Positions 30,541-42,335 of a DNA stretch of 64,000 bases are shown here, one piece after another. The position numbers and the translations under genes are program-made. Below the pieces are notes generated by a model that had not been told where the DNA came from, ran no database searches, and was given only the letters and a program-made list of their open reading frames with translations. Each line of letters opens with the position of its first letter. Position 1 is the stretch's first letter. The DNA is from TH-plancto1 sp031431195 (GTDB lineage Bacteria > Planctomycetota > Planctomycetia > Planctomycetales > Planctomycetaceae). The DNA lies in contig JANPCU010000361.1 of NCBI GenBank assembly GCA_031431195.1, forward strand, positions 62,001 to 126,000. The letters run 5' to 3'.

Positions 30541-31800
30541 TCAGATTTTCGAAATCCGATCGAGAGCCACTCGTGCCAGACGGGCGACCTCGGGGTCCGT
30601 ATCGGTCGCCAGGACTTCCAGATCCGAACGAGTCGACGCAGGAGCCAGATCAGCCACGATCGCCATCGCTCGGTGTCGCAGCTCAGGCCGGGTCAGTGAC
30701 TCCGGCGACCGTACGAAGGCAATGAGTGGCAGCGTCCCCGACGGGCCGAGACTGCGGATTTGACCCGAGTCGAACGAGCGAACTTTGGTCATTCCGACCT
30801 CAGCCAGCAAGCCCTGCAACATCCCCTGCAAGTCGGGATCGTTCGGCGGACGGGTGTTCAACAGCGGCAGTTGCCAGCTCGTGGCTTGAAGCCGGTCGTA
30901 GGGACCGCTGAGTTCATGATTACCGCCAGGGGAACATGCCATCGATTGGCCGGGAGGGATCGTCCACGACTGGTCCGCTCCGCTCCGCAGCTCGGTCGGC
31001 TGTTCCGAAACGGCAATGCAGCGAGCGACTTGGTCATCGATCCGCCACAAGGTTTCGGAGCTTGACGGACAGGTGAATAGGCACACTTTCGGGAGAGCGT
31101 AATTGGTAGATGACTCCACATTCGCCTGACCGGGAACGCTGACCATGAGGGGTATTGTCGCGGCGGCTCGGCACCAGAATTGGCCCGCGACTAGTTCGAT
31201 CTCTTCAGGGCGATGGACGATGAATTCCGTCTGTTGGTTAACGCGGACCAGTCCACGTGCAGGAGTCGAGACTTCGCACAGACTCTCCGCAGGGGTCCGG
31301 ACATGGGCCCCAGCTGCGAGTGACAGATTGTGCGGCTGGGCGACGCGCGTCCATTCGGTCTCCGTGGTCTGGCGGACTTCAACCGGACCGGTGGCATGCG
31401 TGAGTGTCGCCACGCTGGCCAAAGCGGGGTTCCCTTCGGAGCGAAGTAGCACCATCGCTAGTAACAGACAGGTTACAACCGCGAGGAGTGCGACGAGGGG
31501 ACGCCTCTTCGAACGGAAGTTCCGGGAGGCACGCCCTGCTGGCTCCCCTCTCGCCCCGGGAGAGTGGCTGGGGGTGAGGGCCGAGTGGCGAGACGACTCT
31601 CGCTCCAGAAACGCAGCCTCATCCAATCTCGGCACCGGGAGCACCGCTCGCAGCTGAGCGTCCAGATCGCGGGCCGCGACCCACTCGCTCATGGCCACCG
31701 GATCGGACTGCAACCGCTGCTCGGCCAGTACACGCTCCTCGGGACTCAGTTCGCCATCGAGCAACCAAGCGATCCAATCGGCAGGCAAGTTATCGTGCAT
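30541..31800 (-). CDS. FecR-like single-pass membrane regulator (anti-sigma partner)
   Basis: 419 residues from ATG 31800, which overlaps the upstream sigma factor stop by 11 bp. N-terminal cytoplasmic part (LPADWIAWLLDGELSPEER) has the helical anti-sigma style, then one membrane helix (PLVALLAVVTCLLLAMVLL), then a periplasmic FecR-like domain (VATLTHATGPVEVRQ; LSLAAGAHVRTPAESLCEV). The last ~75 residues are helical and HEAT-like (RSPESLTRPELRHRAMAIVA; EVARLARVALDRI). It probably holds the sigma factor at the membrane until an envelope signal is sensed. Confidence 0.88.
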   Translation of the reverse strand: MHDNLPADWIAWLLDGELSPEERVLAEQRLQSDPVAMSEWVAARDLDAQLRAVLPVPRLDEAAFLERESSRHSALTPSHSPGARGEPAGRASRNFRSKRRPLVALLAVVTCLLLAMVLLRSEGNPALASVATLTHATGPVEVRQTTETEWTRVAQPHNLSLAAGAHVRTPAESLCEVSTPARGLVRVNQQTEFIVHRPEEIELVAGQFWCRAAATIPLMVSVPGQANVESSTNYALPKVCLFTCPSSSETLWRIDDQVARCIAVSEQPTELRSGADQSWTIPPGQSMACSPGGNHELSGPYDRLQATSWQLPLLNTRPPNDPDLQGMLQGLLAEVGMTKVRSFDSGQIRSLGPSGTLPLIAFVRSPESLTRPELRHRAMAIVADLAPASTRSDLEVLATDTDPEVARLARVALDRISKI

Positions 31801-32344
31801 CAGCCCGCCCTCCGCTGGATGAAAGTCGGACCCGCAGCAGGCCGCGCGCCTTGGCCAAGCGTTCATTCACCGTCGCCCGGGCCACGCCCAGCCAGCCGGC
31901 CATCTCGTCGTAAGACATCTGGTCGTAGTAGTGCAGGTACAACACCTCTTGCAGCTCCGGGGGAAGCTCCTGAATCCGCTGGCGAAGTCGTTCGTTCTCG
32001 TCAGCAGTCGCGGCGAGCTGGGCCGGGTCGGGAGCGGATCGATCTGATGGTGTGTCGAGGGGCTGGCGTTTGTCCCGCCCGCGCCCGCGATGCCAGTCGA
32101 GGCACAGATGCTCCGCGATCCCTCGCAGCCACGCATCAAAGCTCTCGACAGCGGCCAGTTGTGAGAAGCTGCGGATGGCACGCAGCAACACTTCCTGAGC
32201 CAGCTCCTCCGCATCGGCCCGCTGCCCGACGCGCGACTGGCAGAGCGCCACCAAACGAGGAAACGACCCGCGCGCGAGAACCCCCAGAGCAGCGCGGTCA
32301 CCCGCCACCGCCCGGCGAACTACCGCTGGGTCGTTGATCGCCAT
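31790..32344 (-). CDS. ECF RNA polymerase sigma factor
   Basis: 184 residues from ATG 32344 (MAINDPAVVRRAVAGDRAAL), the usual ECF start. Region 2: DAEELAQEVLLRAIRSFSQL, FDAWLRGIAEHLCLDWHRGR. Region 4: LPPELQEVLYLHYYDQMSYD, EMAGWLGVARATVNERLAKA. The frame is open 133 codons further up, but that stretch overlaps palindromic repeats and is not sigma-like, so it is left out. Coupled by 11 bp to the FecR-like gene. Confidence 0.93.
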   Translation of the reverse strand: MAINDPAVVRRAVAGDRAALGVLARGSFPRLVALCQSRVGQRADAEELAQEVLLRAIRSFSQLAAVESFDAWLRGIAEHLCLDWHRGRGRDKRQPLDTPSDRSAPDPAQLAATADENERLRQRIQELPPELQEVLYLHYYDQMSYDEMAGWLGVARATVNERLAKARGLLRVRLSSSGGRADAR

Positions 32345-32545
32345 CAAGAGTCCATGCCAATAATGCCGGGGTGTGGGTCTCCACTCGACCGGCCTGAAGT
32401 ATGAGTCGTTGGCCACGATTCGCTGGACTGGCCAAATCCATTGATCAGCGGCGGAATCTTCGAGATCAAGAATTCTGGGGAGATTGGTCTCGATTCCGCC
32501 AGTCTGAAGCAGTGCGGTCGGCGACTGATCCTCTGTGAGCCGAAG
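32345..32545. other. Leader region upstream of the ECF sigma factor
   Basis: About 200 bp between the sigma start and a palindromic element. It stays open in the sigma reading frame but shows no family resemblance, so it is treated as untranslated leader or promoter region. No clear boxes seen. Confidence 0.35.
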
Positions 32546-32815
32546 CGTCCCACGATCCCAAAGGGATCGCAGAAAATAGCCGGTGGTTGAGCGCCAGCGA
32601 CACCACCGGTCACGAATCATTGCGGTTTCCCTGCATCCTGGAGGGATGCCAAGGGACCGTACGCTTGACTCGTCAGTTAAACATCGTCGATCTGTGCCAC
32701 CCTCTGCCATCCCTCCGGGATGGTGATTGTTCATCGGGCCCATTGTCCGGTGGTGTCGCTTCGCTCAACCACCGGCTAATGGCTGTGACCCCTGCCGGGG
32801 TCGGAGCAAGCGAAC
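32546..32815. repeat. Composite palindromic repeat (GCCGGTGGTTGAGCG type)
   Basis: A series of paired blocks: GCGTCCCACGATCCC-AAAGGGATCGC hairpin, GCCGGTGGTTGAGCGCCAGC with GCTTCGCTCAACCACCGGC on the far side (about 32579 and 32757), GCATCCTGGAGGGATGCC (about 32633) and CATCCCTCCGGGATGG (about 32708), and ACCCCTGCCGGGGT at about 32789. Lies between the divergent sigma gene and the secreted protein gene. Similar composite repeats are frequent in planctomycete genomes (from memory). Confidence 0.7.
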
Positions 32816-32875
32816 GACCACCGATGATCCCATAGATTGCCACTCATCACGAACCCCACTTTCCGGAGACAACCC

Positions 32876-34354
32876 ATGTTACGCTGGACCAAACTGATGC
32901 TGTTCGGAGTTGTGCCTCTGACTCTGATGGGAGCGGCCATTCTCGGGGTCTTGAAGCAGTCAACTGCCGCTGAGGAACTGCCCCCTACGACTGTCGCTGC
33001 GATTCCACCGAGTGCCCCCTTGGACAAGTTGATCGTTCACGAGTGGGGCACGTTCACGACGTTCTCGGGCTCGAACGGGGTGCATCTCGACTTCCGGCCG
33101 CTGCTGGACAATGAGTTGCCCGGCTTCGTGTTCGATCGCGCCAGTCAGTCGGGCCATGTCAATTGGTTCAGCAAGGGGCGACTGCGGACTCGGGTGCGAA
33201 TGGAGACGCCGGTGACGTACTTCTATACCGACCGCGAGCGAACGGTCCGGGCCAAGGTCGAGTTTCCGAAAGGACTGCTGACCGAGTTCTATCCGCCTGT
33301 GGCGTCAATGGCTCCGGCCTTCGACGAGAAGCTGGGTTTACAAGGCGACGGCGAGCCGATCGGCAAGGGGATGCTCGACTGGGGCGAGATTGATCTGTAT
33401 CCAATCTCCAGCTTGCGAACCCACGTCAAAGATCAGAAGACCGCCGAGTGGATGGCCCAACACCTCGCACAGTCAATTCTGCCCAACGCCGACGGCAATC
33501 ACTATGCCGCTGCCCGCAACACCGATTCGGCCCTCGTTCATGTTCGCCGGGAAAGGGACACGAAGCAGACAGGCACGCCGTTAGTCCAACGCCCGACCGG
33601 TGAGTTCATTGAGAAGTTCCTCTTCTATCGCGGCGTCGGTAAGTTCGATGTCCCGGTCAGTGTCACCAACTCCACGCCCGATAAATTCTCGGTCACGAAC
33701 ACCGGAACCGAACCACTCCCGCGGATGATTGTCCTCCGCGTCACCGGCGATCAGCGCAGCTATGCCTTCGTCCCGGATCTGGATGCTGGCAAATCGGTCG
33801 ACCTGCCGATCCCGGATCGCAACGTCGATTGGGAGCCTCTCCGAGAACTGGTCGTTACGGAACTAATTCAGACCGGCCTCTATCCGAAAGAGGCCCAGGC
33901 GATGGTCGATACCTGGTCAACCTCGTGGTTCACGGAAGAGGGGCTGCGACTGTTCTATCTGGTTCCGCAGAAGGTCACCGACGAGATCCTGCCCCTCACG
34001 ATCACGCCTCAGCCGGATGAGCAATTGCGGGTGATGGTCGGTCGCGTGGAGATCATGTCGAAGTCACAGGAGACGGAACTGTTGCAGGCGGTTGCCCTCT
34101 CCGCGAAGGCCCGAGCCGAGTGGCAGGTCCAGCACTCGGAACTCTCTGACGAGGGAAAGGTCGATCATCCCTTGCTACCCGTCCCGTCGGTATTCGTCAA
34201 GCTCGGCCGCTTCGCCGAACCGGCCCTGGCCCGCGTGCGGACGATCTCGTCGGATAATTCCGTCAAGAACGAGATCGGGATGCTGCTCTGGCAACTCCAG
34301 GCGGAGGCCGCACAAGCCGAGGAACTGGCGCGCACTTCGGCTCAGATTCAATAG
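32876..34354 (+). CDS. Exported protein of unknown function
   Basis: 492 residues from ATG 32876, with ribosome site CCGGAGACA. N-terminal signal/anchor helix (LMLFGVVPLTLMGAAILGVL). The mature part begins LIVHEWGTFTTFSGSNGVHL, a motif I associate with an uncharacterised planctomycete/verrucomicrobial protein family. Later blocks include VRMETPVTYFYTDRERTVRA, KVEFPKGLLTEFYPPV and FLFYRGVG. Conserved acidic and aromatic residues hint at a binding or enzymatic fold, but I cannot name one. It stands alone between repeat-rich gaps. Confidence 0.8.
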   Translation: MLRWTKLMLFGVVPLTLMGAAILGVLKQSTAAEELPPTTVAAIPPSAPLDKLIVHEWGTFTTFSGSNGVHLDFRPLLDNELPGFVFDRASQSGHVNWFSKGRLRTRVRMETPVTYFYTDRERTVRAKVEFPKGLLTEFYPPVASMAPAFDEKLGLQGDGEPIGKGMLDWGEIDLYPISSLRTHVKDQKTAEWMAQHLAQSILPNADGNHYAAARNTDSALVHVRRERDTKQTGTPLVQRPTGEFIEKFLFYRGVGKFDVPVSVTNSTPDKFSVTNTGTEPLPRMIVLRVTGDQRSYAFVPDLDAGKSVDLPIPDRNVDWEPLRELVVTELIQTGLYPKEAQAMVDTWSTSWFTEEGLRLFYLVPQKVTDEILPLTITPQPDEQLRVMVGRVEIMSKSQETELLQAVALSAKARAEWQVQHSELSDEGKVDHPLLPVPSVFVKLGRFAEPALARVRTISSDNSVKNEIGMLLWQLQAEAAQAEELARTSAQIQ

Positions 34355-34610
34355 TCGAGAAGCCCCGGATTTCTCCCGCGAGGCACAGCTGCAACCTACG
34401 GGGATAATGGTCAGCCGTCAGCCCGCTGCATCGGTCAAGATTTCTGGCACGCGGCCCTTGCTCTCGCAGCGGGCTGACTGGCGATACGGGCGGTGTGTGC
34501 ATCACAAAAGTAGTCCACTCTCAGAGATTCACGACAGAGGAGTGTGCCCCCAAAAATCGTCCGAGATTCATCACCGTTCCCGGCCCCCTCGCAGGAGAAA
34601 CCTCCATCCA
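34355..34610. repeat. Intergenic stretch with a GTCAGCCCGCTGC inverted repeat
   Basis: Inverted arms GTCAGCCCGCTGC (about 34417) and GCAGCGGGCTGAC (about 34467) enclose ~40 bp. Nothing else recognisable in the stretch. It may terminate the upstream gene. Confidence 0.5.
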
Positions 34611-34619
34611 GCTTCCCGG

Positions 34620-34715
34620 AAGTGTGAAACGCGGAGGACGCGGAGAACGCAGAGAACAGGCTCTCCTTCCGGACTCTGCGTCCTCCGCGCCCTCTGCGTT
34701 TTCACTCCGCACGTC
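34620..34715. repeat. Solo palindromic element of the CGCAGAG/CTCTGCG class
   Basis: Left arm GTGAAACGCGGAGGACGCGG with AACGCAGAGAAC; right arm ACTCTGCGTCCTCCGCGCC and CTCTGCGTTTTCAC. Same general class of arms as the two elements around the GxxExxY gene at 63182-63839, but diverged and without a gene beside it. Confidence 0.7.
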
Positions 34716-34831
34716 CTCGCGCTCGAGGTGTCCCCTGCGGGTGTCGCGAGTTTCGTGTGAATCATGCCCTTGGGTTTTGGATACCAACTTTCCTGACGCA
34801 CACACATACGGGCGGTCCAGTACTACGTCCG

Positions 34832-34860
34832 CTGGCAATCGCTTTTGAGACCAGTATGAT
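34832..34860 (+). promoter_or_regulatory. Candidate sigma-70-type promoter of purF
   Basis: CTGGCA at 34832-34837 and TATGAT at 34855-34860, spaced 17 bp. This would start transcription about 155 bp ahead of the purF ATG. Based on sequence match only. Confidence 0.4.
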
Positions 34861-35021
34861 GGGTGAAGCTTGTGTGAATTCTGGGGACCGGTCCGCGCGG
34901 CCTGCCCCCAGAGGCTCAAGTCGGAGTGGTGGCTGTTGCCCTCCATTCGGCCCACTTCGACTCCCGCTCGGGAGTCGAGTGGGCCTCCTGCGATTCCTCG
35001 CGACGGAAGCGGAACCCGCTG

Positions 35022-36656
35022 ATGGCCGAGTTGTTTCACGAGTGCGGCGTCGCCGCGATCTATCACTTTCCGACACCCGACGGAAAGCCCAGCACCTTGG
35101 CCCCCAAGCAGGGGAGCCAGGCGGCGTCGCGACTGATCCCCCGCATGCTGCTCGACATTCAGAATCGGGGCCAGTTGGCCGCTGGGATGTCGGTCTACGC
35201 CCCTGCACCGCCCGTCGTCTCCTCCCCCCCGAAGGAGTCCGACAAGCCCGCTCGCACATGGCTCGTCGGTACGTACAAGGATGTCGGCACCGTTAGTGAG
35301 GTCTTTCACCTCAGTCGCAAAGAGGACGCCGAAGCCCTGCTGAAACAGTACGAAGGTCCAGCAGCTATCGGGCATGTGCGGTACGCCACCTGCGGCAAGG
35401 ATGACCGCAACTACGCCCAGCCGTTCGAGCGGCAACACCTCGAAAAACGGAAGTGCTTCGCCTTTGGGTTCAACGGTCAGCTGGCGAACTATCAAGATCT
35501 ACGCCGAGAAATCCTCGACACGGGGGATTTCCATCTGAGTCGAGAAACCGACACCGAAATCCTGCTGCACATGCTCAGCCAGGAAATCGCCCAACAGTCC
35601 AAAAGTGACCTGCTGGACCTGTTGAAGCGGCTGCATCGGAAGCTGGATGGGGCGTACAACATCGTTTTCCTGAACGCTCTGGGTGAGATGTTTGTCTCGC
35701 GTGATCCCTTGGGGTTTCGGCCCCTCTGCTGGGCGATGGAAGAGGGGCTCTTCGCAGCTGCCAGTGAGAGCGTGGCCTTGGCGAACTTAGGGTTCTCTCC
35801 AGAGAGTATTCACAACGTCCCGCCGGGCCATGCCGTCATCATTCAGAACGGTCAACTGAGAGTCGAGAAGTACGCCGAAAGCCCGCGCACCGCTCACTGC
35901 TTCTTCGAATGGATCTACTTCGCCAATGTCTCCAGCACGCTCGACGAGCGGAGCGTGTATCTGAGCCGCAAGGTACTGGGCGAGAAGCTGGCCGATCTGG
36001 AAGACATCCCGTACGAGAAGGACGGGTCCTCAATCGTGGTGCCAGTGCCGGACACGGCGAAGGCCGCTGCGGATGCGATGGCCTATCGCATGGGGATTCC
36101 GTGCCTCGAGGGACTGATCCGCAACCGATACGTCGGTCGTACCTTTATCGAGGGCAACAATCGCGGCGACAAGGCGAAGGTGAAATACACTCCGCTGCGG
36201 GAAGTGCTCGAAGGGAAAAAGGTATTCCTCGTCGAGGACACGATCGTCCGCTCGACGACCATGCGGACTTTGATCTCTCAGCTGTATGAGCGTGGTGGTG
36301 CGGCTGAGGTGCATGTGCGGGTCGCTTGCCCTCCGATTGTGGCCCCGTGTTTTTATGGGATCGATATGACGAAGGTGAAGGAGCTCTTTGCGCCCGAGTT
36401 TCTCCACGGCGGCCCACTGACCCGTGAGATTGAGAACGCGATGGCGAAGGAGTTGAAGGCGACCTCGCTGCGGTATCTTCCGCTCTCGGCCATTGCCGAA
36501 GCCGTGGATAAGCACCCGGACAAATTGTGCCAGGCGTGTCTGACCTCGAAGTACCCCACGCTGGCGGGGGAGCGGATGTATCAGATCTCGCTCGTTGGGG
36601 ACTCGGATCAGCGGATTGTGGACATGGAGCGGCCCGTTCAGGTGAGTTTGAGTTGA
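35022..36656 (+). CDS. purF: Amidophosphoribosyltransferase
   Basis: First committed step of purine synthesis: PRPP plus glutamine to 5-phosphoribosylamine. 544 residues from ATG 35022. The N-terminal Ntn-glutaminase domain has its nucleophile at Cys8 after a short propeptide (MAELFHECGVAAIYHF). HVRYATCGKDD and GFNGQLANYQ are glutaminase blocks. The C-terminal phosphoribosyltransferase domain has the PRPP loop VFLVEDTIVRSTTMRTLI. Cysteines near the end (CQACLTSKYP) and CPPIVAPC could bind an Fe-S cluster as in Bacillus-type enzymes. The frame reaches 32 codons upstream, but that would block Cys8 exposure. Confidence 0.93.
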   Translation: MAELFHECGVAAIYHFPTPDGKPSTLAPKQGSQAASRLIPRMLLDIQNRGQLAAGMSVYAPAPPVVSSPPKESDKPARTWLVGTYKDVGTVSEVFHLSRKEDAEALLKQYEGPAAIGHVRYATCGKDDRNYAQPFERQHLEKRKCFAFGFNGQLANYQDLRREILDTGDFHLSRETDTEILLHMLSQEIAQQSKSDLLDLLKRLHRKLDGAYNIVFLNALGEMFVSRDPLGFRPLCWAMEEGLFAAASESVALANLGFSPESIHNVPPGHAVIIQNGQLRVEKYAESPRTAHCFFEWIYFANVSSTLDERSVYLSRKVLGEKLADLEDIPYEKDGSSIVVPVPDTAKAAADAMAYRMGIPCLEGLIRNRYVGRTFIEGNNRGDKAKVKYTPLREVLEGKKVFLVEDTIVRSTTMRTLISQLYERGGAAEVHVRVACPPIVAPCFYGIDMTKVKELFAPEFLHGGPLTREIENAMAKELKATSLRYLPLSAIAEAVDKHPDKLCQACLTSKYPTLAGERMYQISLVGDSDQRIVDMERPVQVSLS

Positions 36657-37001
36657 GTGTCAATCGCCGACGAATTTCGACACTCCGCGCTGATGCCGAC
36701 AGCCTGACCAGAGTGTTCCGGACTCTCTGAGCCGCACGCGAAGCACATCCTCAGAAGCCTGAGGGGGACACAGATCGCACAGATTTTCACGGATACGGAA
36801 CCGGCTCAGGCGGCGACCTCATGTGATCGATCTCGTTGCGGCCCTCTGAATCTGCGGTGATCGGCGAAATCTATCCGGGTGGCACAGGTTGACTCGCTTG
36901 GGAGCCTATCTGTGTGCCTTGGCACTCGAGGTTACACCGGAGAACGCCCGTTCGTGCAAGAACCACCTTCCGCGCGGGGGCACCGAGCCAGCAGACCACA
37001 T
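36657..37001. other. Gap between convergent purF and acnA, with a decayed repeat
   Basis: No gene. At about 36763-36880 lie GGGGACACAGATCGCACAG and, on the far side, AATCTGCGGTGATC and AAATCTATCCG, which look like the two decayed arms of another common bacterial palindromic repeat (CACAGAT...ATCTGCGGT). No clear terminator. Confidence 0.45.
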
Positions 37002-39752
<2,751 letters not shown>

Positions 39753-39879
39753 GAGTGTTCAGTGTGTTGAATGCGGTGAGGCGGATGCGGGCCGTGTCCC
39801 GCCTCTTCTGAGAATCGCGGGGACTCCATTGTGGCCACCAGACCGCAGGTTGGCAAACCCGCCCGCTGTCGGAATCATC

Positions 39880-40180
39880 AAGAATGTCTTCGAAGATTTG
39901 CTCGATGAATTCGCCAGCTTCGAGCAGCCCGCCTTGGCAGTCGGGACACACGTCCGCCGTGACCTCCTGCGGCTGGACGGTGCCCTCGTCGAGCGGCGGT
40001 GCGGGCCGCGTCGTGCCCGGATGTTTTCGCTCGTCGGCCTTCCGCCGATCCTGCGTCGACTTCGTGCGAGTCGAGGTGTTGGCCTGGGGCCGAAAGCCTT
40101 TCTTCCGCTGCACAAGCTCCAACTGCAACTCCGCGACCTGAGCCTTAAACTCGGCGGTGGAGGACGAGGGTGCTCGCTGG
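39880..40180 (-). pseudogene. IS66-like transposase remnant
   Basis: The minus strand encodes TAEFKAQVAELQLELVQRKK, then RPAPPLDEGTVQPQEV and a Cys pair CPDCQGGLLEAGEF followed by IEQIFEDI. This resembles the N-terminal coiled part and zinc-finger of IS66-type transposases. The catalytic DDE domain is absent: after FEDI the frame runs into unrelated sequence and into the acnA start, and an in-frame stop lies near 40185. No terminal repeats seen. A short relic of an old insertion between acnA and the oxidoreductase gene. Confidence 0.55.
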
Positions 40181-40182
40181 CC

Positions 40183-41532
40183 CTAGAGTACCCACCCCTT
40201 GCGGTACTCCCGCCCGAGGAATTTCTCGGCCTCGGGGGCGTTCGGGAACTTCATGTTGGCGGCGTCCCACTCCAGCTTCTTTCCGGCACGGTAAGCGACA
40301 TTGCCGAGGTGATTGGCCTCGGTCAGAGGCCCGCTGTAGGCGAAGTTGCAGGTCGTCGGGGCTCCGGTCTTGCAGGCGTGAATCCACTCCGCATGATGGC
40401 CGATCGAAGGCGGGATCGTCTGCGGAGGTCGCTTAAAGTCGTTCACGTTTGGCCCGAACAACAGCTCGTGCTTGGAGTAATCGGCCAGCAGCTGTCCGTT
40501 AGCCCCGACGAAGAGGACACCGCTATCCCAGCGCGGGATCGTCCCCTTCTGCCAAGCGTCCGGCTTGTGACTTCCTTGATACCACGTCAGCGACAACGGG
40601 CCGCGCTCGCCACGGGCGGCGTACTCGTACTTGACGTGCATGCTGGCCGGAGCCAGTTCGGGATGGGCCGGCCCACCGAACGGTTCGATCGTCGTCGGAG
40701 CATCAAGGTTCATGGCCCAGAACGGCAGGTCGATCCAGTGGCTGCCGAGGTCGGACATGGTGCCATTGGCAAAATCCCACCAGCGATACCACTTGGGTCC
40801 GGGGAAGTAGACCTCGTGAAATGGACGCTCGGGAGCGGGGCCCAGCCACAGATCCCAATCCAGATTGGGTGGGATCGGCGACGAACCTTCGGGACGGTTC
40901 TGTACCGACACGATGTCACCGTTGGCCTTGGCCTCCTCGGGTGATTGCAGCCCCCAGGCTCGCCCGGCCCACACATGGACTTCGCTGACCGCACCGATCG
41001 CGCCTCCTTGCACCAGTTCGACGACCCGGCGGTAGTTGTTCTCCGCATGAATCTGCGTCCCCATTTGAGTCGCGACACCGGCGGCCTGGGCGGCCTCGGT
41101 GATGATGCGAGCCTCCTTCACATTATGAGTCAGCGGCTTCTCGCAGTAGACATGCTTCTTGGCCCTCAGCGCAGGCAACATCGCGAACGCATGCGTGTGT
41201 TCAGGAGTACTCACGACGACGGCGTCATACTCCCCGTCCTTCAAGTCCTCGTACATCTTGCGATAGTCCGAAAAGGTCTTGGCCCCCTTGACCTTCCCGC
41301 TCGCGTAATCGACCGCGTTCTTGTTCACATCACACAGAGCGACCACCGTCTCGCCGAGCATCTGCTCAAAGTTCGCCCCGCCACGACCCCCGCAACCGAC
41401 CACTCCGATATGCAGCTTCTCATTCAGCCCCGCTGCTCGCAAAATCGCCGGAGCTGCGAAGGCGGTCGCTCCCACTGCAATCGTGGCGTTCAGGAATTGC
41501 CGCCGACTGGTTGAGTTTGGTGCCTGACTCAT
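40183..41532 (-). CDS. Gfo/Idh/MocA-family oxidoreductase with Tat signal
   Basis: 449 residues from ATG 41532, with ribosome site TTGGAGA. Tat-type leader: SRRQFLNATIAVGATAFAAP. Rossmann NAD(P) site IGVVGCGGRGGANFEQML, then VVVSTPEHTHAFAMLPALRA and the family CEKPLTHNVKEA with the catalytic-loop Lys-Pro. The C-terminal domain continues with RPEGSSPIPPNLDWDLWLGP and FANGTMSDLGSHWIDLPFWA. Planctomycetes encode many of these; they oxidise sugars or cyclitols, and here the enzyme would fold in the cytoplasm and be exported. Substrate unknown. Confidence 0.93.
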   Translation of the reverse strand: MSQAPNSTSRRQFLNATIAVGATAFAAPAILRAAGLNEKLHIGVVGCGGRGGANFEQMLGETVVALCDVNKNAVDYASGKVKGAKTFSDYRKMYEDLKDGEYDAVVVSTPEHTHAFAMLPALRAKKHVYCEKPLTHNVKEARIITEAAQAAGVATQMGTQIHAENNYRRVVELVQGGAIGAVSEVHVWAGRAWGLQSPEEAKANGDIVSVQNRPEGSSPIPPNLDWDLWLGPAPERPFHEVYFPGPKWYRWWDFANGTMSDLGSHWIDLPFWAMNLDAPTTIEPFGGPAHPELAPASMHVKYEYAARGERGPLSLTWYQGSHKPDAWQKGTIPRWDSGVLFVGANGQLLADYSKHELLFGPNVNDFKRPPQTIPPSIGHHAEWIHACKTGAPTTCNFAYSGPLTEANHLGNVAYRAGKKLEWDAANMKFPNAPEAEKFLGREYRKGWVL

Positions 41533-41885
41533 AACGAATCTCCAAGGGTTGATGTGTGCCAAGGGTGGCAAGTTAGCCCGCTGGGTAGCTGATTGTCCAG
41601 AATGAGGCGTTCCCTCTCACGTGATCGCGTGAAATCGTCAAGGGCTTTCCATTCCGTGTTGTGTACCGAGCCAGCGACATTGAACTCTTGGTCGTCGCAA
41701 TATCTCGTTACAGAAGGTCGCCAGGGGACTGGGCCAATCGTCTCTGGTGAAACGCTCCGCCTTCGCATGACTGGAGTCCGGATGGCGTTGAGTGGCAACT
41801 TCGGTTGTCTCTGATTTGGCTTCGGCTGCCTCGTTGAAACGGCCACCTCGCCGGACTGTCAAGTCGCGATCGCGTGCGGCGTTCC
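41533..41885. other. Intergenic stretch, no gene seen
   Basis: About 350 bp between the oxidoreductase start and the decayed signal-peptidase-like gene. No recognisable coding frame or repeat; it may include further decayed sequence of that gene. Confidence 0.35.
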
Positions 41886-42215
41886 TCACCGAAATGTTCT
41901 CCATCGCTCGAGAGGCCAGTACGTGTGCGTCACAACGCCGACGATTTCCGACTCGGGGACGGCATAGGGCGGATGACCAGGAAACCCTTCTTGCCAGAAG
42001 CGTGCGTCCCGAGACCGAGCGGTGAAGTCGCCGAGCATGAAGTATTCGCCTGCGCCCAGCACTGCGGGTGATTCTTCGGTCCCGGAGAGTTTCCATGCCA
42101 CGTCGGGAATCTCATGCAAGTAACGGAGTCCCTGCAATTCATCCGGTGGTATCAGCTTCTGGCCATTGGCCCAGGCAGATCCCGCCACACGAGCACGTAG
42201 CGCCAGTCAGGGGTG
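41886..42215 (-). pseudogene. Decayed signal-peptidase-I-like (S26) gene, C-terminal part
   Basis: The minus strand reads EYFMLGDFTARSRDARFWQE and then ESEIVGVVTHTYWPLERWR. These match the GDNxxxSxDSR box and the final strand (GxVxxxYWP) of type I signal peptidases. Upstream, a second frame encodes TTPDWRYVLVWRDLPGP, which looks like the preceding strand of the same protein, so a one-base frameshift lies near 42165-42180. The catalytic Ser/Lys part is missing altogether. I call it a pseudogene. Confidence 0.55.
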
Positions 42216-42335
42216 GTCACATTAGTAGACGAGAGAATGCAGGCACTGGACGAATCAACACGTCAGGTATTACGATCACACTCTGTGTGTGACGCAAGTC
42301 TTTGTGTTACAACGCCGACTGATCAAGAGGTCCAT

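Noticed and set aside
32345..32743. N-terminal extension of the ECF sigma factor
   Set aside because: The open frame continues, but the extension is partly encoded by palindromic repeats and has no sigma-like sequence; ATG 32344 gives the standard start.
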